Assembly: GCA_964030785.1 (NCBI GenBank)
Contig: OZ034971.1
Location: 44,812,304-44,876,303, forward strand
Direction: 5' to 3'
From: Siderastrea siderea
Lineage: Eukaryota > Cnidaria > Anthozoa > Scleractinia > Rhizangiidae
DNA length: 64,000 nucleotides
The notes under the pieces were generated by a model. It made no database searches, was not told the DNA's origin, and saw nothing but the letters and a program-made list of their open reading frames with translations. Positions 59,101-64,000 of this stretch are shown here, piece by piece (within the stretch, counting starts at the first letter, position 1; each line of letters begins with the position of its first letter). Position numbers and translations under genes: made by a program.

Positions 59101-61056
59101 TCTTTTGCTATGACACAGTATAGTTTTTTCTGTTTCTACTGCTTCCCACTGTCTCAAACACCAGAATGCCCTTTTTCTTCAGTTTCCTACACATGCTTCT
59201 CCTAGGTCCCACTGACATGTTCCATCCTTCCCATTCTTCTATCCCTCCATCTCATCCCATTTAAACAAAAGAGTTCTTCTGTCGAAGGCACTATCATGTG
59301 ATAGGATGCCCAAGAAAAATTTCATGTTCACAACAAATATGAAGTTTGAACATCAAATTTCTGAGGAAACCTATCACATGTAGGGCCTAAGACAATAGGA
59401 CTCTATTGTTTTTATTGTGCAACACTAAGTTTTCAGCAAAACTTGCCGCTGAGGAGAGACACTGTCGCGTCACATGATCGATTGCGACCAATAGGAGCAT
59501 GCCAAAATTAAGCATTGTACTATAAGGTGGAGATAGTTGCACACTACTACAGCACTGCTTAACCAACGACTCACTTGACCATTTCAAATGCTTGGCATGG
59601 CAAAATTCATCACCAGCAATCATTCAAGATTTTGCCGTCAATTGCAGGAGCAGACACACATGGCAATTGCTGGCGATTTTCACAAAATTGCTGGCAAATT
59701 TAACTGGCAATATCTAGCAAGTGAGATATTGACGATATGGATTGCTTGTCAAGGAAACCAAAATTGGTAGGGAAAATGGTCATCACAGTTGCACATGCAC
59801 CTGGTGATTGTTGCCAATCGTCACCATGAGTGTATAGAATTGTCCTAGGTATGGCAGTCACGTTTCCAACAGTCTGTTATTAATTTAGAATGATGGCGGG
59901 GAAAAATTAATGACGGGATCATATAAAAGATTAGAACATCAGTGATCTGCTCTAGCCTATATTTCACATCCTGCTGATTACAGCACACTGTAGGTCACTT
60001 GGAGGTGGATCTTGAACTTTTTAAGGGGGCAATATACGTGAATTTTTAGGAAATAGGATAAGATTTAAGAAAGAAAGAAAAGAGGGATTAAATTTTTGTA
60101 CACACGCCCAGACAGGCCACCCCTGTGGACTGTTTAATTTGGTGTCCATCTTTTAATTATTAACTTAACATTTCAATGTTACCTCACCTTTAATTCTGAA
60201 CAATTTTCAATTTACTTAAAATTCATCAATTCCCCTAACCCTTCTTTTGTACATTCACTTTGAAAATTGCAAAAAAATTCTCTCAGATTTATGGGAGCTC
60301 GCACTATGATCCTATGATAGCACTTTTGGATTGAACGAAATCTCATGGAGATAATTAAGAAAAAAGGCCAAAATGGTGAGGGATAAAGGCATCTACAAAT
60401 ATTGTCAGGAAGAAATAAAAAGAACCACTAGTACGTGCAGGAAGATTTCCAGCTGCAAAGATTCACATTTCTTGTAAACAGACTCTAGAGTGTTATGAAA
60501 GTCAGTTACATTACACCAGGCAGATTTGAACGTACATGTAAGAGTGGTGACATCAAAGTTAGCTGAAGACTATTGCACCATATGGCCCGGCCAGGGAGAT
60601 TGGAGGAGATAACTGCAAGAGCCATGCGTGCAACTGGATGTAAAACAAAGACTTGGAACTTACAGACGTCAGCTAACCAGGGGACTAAATTAGTCCTGAT
60701 CTAGGCGTAATAATTTGAGCAAAGGTCCGCCAATCTATTCCTCAGCTAATCCACAGACTACTGCGACAGTGTTTTACAGTGAGCAGATGTAAGAAAACAT
60801 GGCTCCGCAAACATTTCCTTAGTCCCAAATTTCATGGGACGGTCTCAAGCTGCTACAGTATTTTAGAGCGTAACAGGAAGCCACTCCATACCTTGTACCG
60901 CTTGTTTTGGTCTGCTGTATACAACACAAATCCATCTTCATTGTCGAAAGCTTCAGTAAAACCAGTTCCAGGATAACCGCTGCTCGAACAAGCCTGATCA
61001 GTTTTCTTCGGGTTTGTTCCCCAAACTTTCGAATAGATACCAGACAAAAAGCTCAT
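53141..61056 (-). CDS. UMAD1: UMAD1, UMA-domain protein (3 exons)
   Basis: Exons 60892-61056, 54046-54124 and 53141-53379 join in frame (phases 0 and 1) to 160 residues; human UMAD1 is about 137. The N-terminal half has NEDGFVLYTADQ (39-50), matching the human ADGFVLLGDT region. The C-terminal exon carries the UBAP1-MVB12-associated pattern: VSDLPMQLSKQLQVML and the ending QYHYDFTLEMEVI, equivalent to FWYDFTLENSVL. UMA domains bind the ESCRT-I core, so a role in endosomal sorting is expected, though UMAD1 itself is little studied. The gene starts head-to-head with RPA3, an arrangement also found in human. The 6.8 kb intron 1 is full of transposon remains. Confidence 0.88.
54332..54480 (+). 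mobile_element. tRNA-derived SINE (5' part)
   Basis: Begins GGGGGCGTGGTGGTGTAGTG, with an A-box-like TGGTGTAGTGGTTAG and a B-box-like GGTGGTTCAACACC spaced as in a tRNA promoter, followed by TCCTTAGACAAGAAACTTTA and CCCCACATTGTCTCTC. The body then breaks off. The matching 3' part of such a SINE is at 58785-58960. Confidence 0.75.
55100..56000 (+). pseudogene. Decayed Penelope-like reverse transcriptase
   Basis: Split frames on the plus strand read RYIDDLFSLWNVEK (YIDD box, near 55490), then MEIEEFIVLANSHH, KFTAEISD, FKGERFNKQAILNIRTHFKP, SCHPPGVRKGFI-like and VETITQFKTRLRARGYPNSQ VERIKNDVRSQ pieces. Upstream DEEFKTEIHSIKREAEQKF belongs to the same protein. Numerous frameshifts and stops show long inactivity. 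It is a different lineage from the copy at 29371-31000 and lies antisense in UMAD1 intron 1. Confidence 0.8.
56749..56940. mobile_element. piggyBac-like MITE, copy 7
   Basis: Starts CCCTTGAAGCCCCAGTGACC after TTAA (56745-56748) and ends CATTGGGGCTTAGGGAGG; the right TTAA has changed to TCAA. Lies in UMAD1 intron 1. Confidence 0.72.
57812..58016. mobile_element. MITE with CACACGTCAAAC ends and CAACATGTTGGCAAAC palindromes
   Basis: The left CGGCCTTCACACGTCAAACT is matched inverted by TTTGACGTGTGATAGCCT. Inside, CAACATGTTGGCAAACTGTT is answered by AACAGTTTGCCAACATGTTG, so the whole element folds into one long hairpin. The target duplication is unclear. Confidence 0.75.
58133..58715. repeat. GC-rich repeat of GGATTTGGACC / CGCTAGCGGAT units
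   Basis: Begins near TAGTGGATTCGTACCCCCTC and ends inverted GGGGTCCAATCCACTA. At least six copies of CGCTAGCGGAT(A/T)TGGACC occur, three of them in tandem at 58610-58680 with CCGGGGGTCCAT between them. A plain AT-rich middle (58235-58500) separates the two blocks, so this may be a transposon with repeated subterminal units. Confidence 0.7.
58785..58960 (+). mobile_element. SINE 3' part
   Basis: GATGTATAAGTGGGTATCGG, then GGGGTAACCCTGCAATGGAC, TAGCATCCCATCCAGGGGGG, GCTTCATGCTACAGAAACGG and GGATAAGCTCCGGCC. This is the tail I associate with the tRNA-derived SINE whose head is at 54332. Confidence 0.65.
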
Positions 61057-61332
61057 ATCCGCAGCTAGCTGCTTGCAGCATTACTAAATGCCGAAAATTC
61101 ACAGTGATGACGATGAAAAAACCGTTCTTCCAAGAACCTACGTTGGAGCCATAAATAGCCCCCACCAGCCCCCACAAGAATGAAACATTTCTATGGCCTG
61201 GGAATGAACGGACCAGAGTGTTTGAGGAAGACTAGCTACCAGAGAAGAACGCGCCAAAATTTTGCATATCTTATCGCGAAGTTGAAGAATTCTCCTTCGT
61301 GAAATCCTTCGATTTCCTTGCTAATTTATACA
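61057..61332. promoter_or_regulatory. Bidirectional promoter between UMAD1 and RPA3
   Basis: 276 bp separate the divergent start codons at 61056 (minus) and 61333 (plus). No TATA box is obvious. The CGCGAAGTTGAAG and GCGCGCC-like words are weak; the inference of a shared promoter rests on the head-to-head arrangement. Confidence 0.6.
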
Positions 61333-63404
61333 ATGGAGGCGCCTAGAGTCAATGCTTCAATGTTACCGCATTATTCTGGAAAGCTGGTTTGCCTTGTAGG
61401 AAACGTCACAGAGGTATGATACGGGAATTTCGTCTTTTGGATAAACAGCTCGTGCGGTCATTCGCTCGTGGTCCATGTTTCTATTATCAGCGAACACATA
61501 TGAAGCTTAAGGAAGCTTTAACTTTTCTCAAACTTAAGCCTAAGTTTTTAGTTCATTAATTACAGCTATAATGAGTAATAACAGGGCATGTGCTTACTGC
61601 AGTTCAGTGGCTGTAATGTGCAGTTTAAACCTTTACAGTCCAAAAATTCCTCGATCACAACGAGTGATAATGTTGTATGCTATGATTATCAAGCCACGAG
61701 CTGGGGGAGGTGGTTGCATTTTATGTCTGTGAAGGATTCACCACCCTGAAGCCCAAAGAAACACTACTGTCCCACCCCTGCGTGTTGAGAATCCCTGTCA
61801 AGTATGTACTGGTTGTGAATTGACTGTCAAATTTGTGAGGGTATGGTTCAAATGTCCCACATCTGCCTGACGTCCTCAACCCAACCTCCCCCCTTTCAGC
61901 TAAAGAGCAGTCTCAGTTATCTTTATAATTGTGCCAATGAGCAATAAAAGTAGTTTAGATGCAAGGTGCATCTATTTTCTTGCTAAAAATTCTAATGCAT
62001 TTTAGAAATGGTTCAACCCTCGTTCCCCCATAATTTCAATGGCTATAGGGGACGTGCTCTATGGGGAAAACAACCAAAAAACACTGTCCGAGTGGTCAAT
62101 GCACGTGCAAAAATGACGAGTGGCAAATTTGATGATGTGCGAAAAGCAAATGAAAACAAAATGAATAATGGTTAAACACTCATCTACACTATTTGGGGTT
62201 AAGCAGTGATCGATAGTGATTAGGTCTAAGAACTCATCTACACTATTTAGGGTTAAGCACTGATTCTACAACGGTTAGCTTTGTTATTGTTGAGTATTGT
62301 TGAGTTAAGTTAGTGCTTAACTTTGTACAGTTAATTGAATTCGTCATTTTTGCGAGTGAATTAAATTCGTCATTTTTGTGCGTGCATTCAGACGATTTTT
62401 TCTCTATACAGCGCGAGTCCCCTAAAAGAAACGAAAGCCATTTTAATGGTGTACCACTGCAAGGTTTGTTGTTTGTGGAGCATAACACAAACAACATTGG
62501 TTGGGGGTAGGGACATATTTTGGAGGAGAGGGTTTTGATAAGTGATGCAAGATAAAGAAAAATACCCTTCAAAATGAATGTCCGTGATTTTTCCCACAGG
62601 TCAGCTCAAATGGAGGAGAATTGAAGATGATGACAAGTGATCAGAAGATTGTGAGAGTTTCTTTGGGAGAACCTGTAGGTGTATGTTTTAAACCACTTGT
62701 AATGACAGCTGTTGACACTAAATTTAAAATTATGAGCTAAGAAACAGCTGGGGCATTCTCGTTTTTAAGGGTTTTATGGGATTTAGTCCCCCCACCCCCC
62801 ATCAAAAGCTTTGACAACTAATTCAATTTGACCTGAAGATTAAATGCTGCACTATGACTGTGACAGAACAAACAGTAAAACTCAGTCCTCAATATTAATA
62901 TTAGTTGTCAAATTTGTCAATTATGCTTATTTCATTCGTCTTCTCAATATTTAGAGCTGTCATCAGTAGTCTATTAGCAACTATCTATTATGACTTGTCC
63001 TTGTGGAACCAGGCTTTTTAGAACTTAAATGACATTTGTGAATATGCATTATATTTTTAAATTCGGACTACAACTAGAGGTACTACAGTCTCCAAATCTG
63101 TAGTTATCAAACAAGTTGCACATTATATTTTCCATGTAATTTCAGCTCCAAAATTGCACAAACACATCCACCTGAATGGTCTGGAATAATTATGGATGAA
63201 TAAGACTTAGAGGTTTTCTTCTTTGGTAAACAAAGACCATGGATGCAAAGGGTGATACAAGTTTCATTGCGTCACTTATTTCTTTATTCTGGTAAATTGT
63301 GCAGCTTACTGAAATGCTCCAAGGAGCTGTGGAGGTCATAGGAAGAGTGGAGCGCGACTCTTCGCTGTCGAGTCAAAGAATTATTCCATACAGTGAGGAT
63401 TTTG
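61333..63404 (+). CDS. RPA3: RPA3, replication protein A 14 kDa subunit (first 3 exons, truncated by window end)
   Basis: The smallest subunit of the RPA single-stranded-DNA-binding trimer, used in replication and repair. Exons 61333-61413, 62600-62674 and 63305-63404 (phases 0, 0, 1) give 85 residues plus a split codon. The OB-fold order is visible: NASMLPHYSGKLVCLVGNVT (7-26), GELKMMTSDQKIVRVSL, then LTEMLQGAVEVIGRVERD (53-70) and RIIPYSEDF. Human RPA3 is about 121 residues, so the last exon (about 35 residues including the helix that packs in the RPA trimer core) should lie beyond 64000; no candidate is seen in 63405-64000. Confidence 0.93.
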
Positions 63405-63814
63405 GTAAGCTTGTTTCCTCAAGCCTGTTTTCTTAGGCACTTATTTATTTTCAAACATAAAAAACGTCTACAGTGATAAATGACAGACAGACAGTGTAAA
63501 CAGAAATTAGAGCACCAGGAACAAGATATGGATGAAAACTGTCAACTGCTGTGCAGATCAAACTCTGAGATGTAAAGGCCAAAACAGTTGTGTTGATACT
63601 ATCAAGCCTGGTTTACATTAAATGACAAAATGACATGGACAAAGAAACGTAATGTTGAACTGACGGTACATGTTTCACACTTTGGGCCTGAGCAGCCCAC
63701 ACTTCTGTCAGAGTTTAACCTCATTTCTAATGGTAATAAAGGTCTCTTTTATCATTATAACATGTATGTTGTTACACTGCCTAGCGGTACTTGTGCTGTT
63801 ATGTTGTAAAGGGA

Positions 63815-64000
63815 TTAGGTTCTACAGAAACTGTGGTACTGCATTGTGGATGGGGAGTGAAACATGTCATTTTGATATTCACTGAATTGATGTAGGATAA
63901 AGTAGCCACTGTAAAGACATCCAAAAGCTGGCAGTTTGAGCATTCACTCTTCATGAGAGGAATTTGCTCTGAAAAAGGGCTAAGGCTCGAAATAACAGCT
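63815..64000 (+). repeat. Penelope-terminal-like repeat fragment
   Basis: ACAGAAACTGTGGTACTGCA and GGGGAGTGAAACATGTCA match words in the 42790-43190 repeat. The end reads CTGAAAAAGGGCTAAGGCTC GAAATAACAGCT, with the spacing of a hammerhead core but a damaged CTGANGA box. The window ends inside it. Confidence 0.45.

Overview
The window is eukaryotic nuclear DNA: genes are split by GT-AG introns, spaced kilobases apart and buried in AT-rich repeats. Several repeats (a tRNA-Thr-like palindromic element, piggyBac-like MITEs ending in CCCTTTAAGCCC, a tRNA-derived SINE, Penelope retroelements) are of types I associate with anthozoan genomes. A stony coral or close relative is the best guess, from protein character and repeats rather than any database match.

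Gene order from left to right: MMADHC (minus strand, 6 exons, 2733-17464); a single-exon JmjC/cupin oxygenase head-to-head with it (plus, 17601-18557); a membrane-anchored prolyl-4-hydroxylase-like oxygenase (plus, 4 exons, 21185-25607); a GLCCI1/FAM117-family gene (minus, 6 exons, 28574-37729); a 15 kb gene-poor, repeat-filled stretch; UMAD1 (minus, 3 exons, 53141-61056); and, head-to-head with UMAD1, the first three exons of RPA3 (plus, from 61333), which runs off the right edge. I assembled the exons by hand; all joined exons keep frame across canonical GT-AG sites.

The main mobile object is a complete-looking 6,955 bp DNA transposon (10375-17329) inside MMADHC intron 1, about 120 bp from the first coding exon. 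It has a perfect 8 bp target duplication (AATAATCT), 36 bp terminal inverted repeats matching at 31 positions, and two intact divergent genes. One is a KDZ-superfamily-like transposase with two cysteine clusters; the other is a DUF3987-like (phage/plasmid primase-helicase-type) ATPase with an eroded Walker A motif. Its ends carry strictly periodic subterminal arrays of 65 bp and 50 bp (left) and 112 bp (right). Pairing a KDZ-type transposase with a DUF3987 protein and iteron-like arrays is the best candidate here for an undescribed system.

The second main result is gene order. GLCCI1-family, UMAD1 and RPA3 lie here in the same relative order and orientation as I recall for human 7p21.3 (RPA3 and UMAD1 divergent, GLCCI1 following UMAD1), which would be microsynteny kept since the cnidarian-bilaterian split. 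The rest is mainly introns and intergenic DNA holding MITEs with readable target duplications, a Penelope copy nested in a MITE, a decayed second Penelope copy and SINE pieces.
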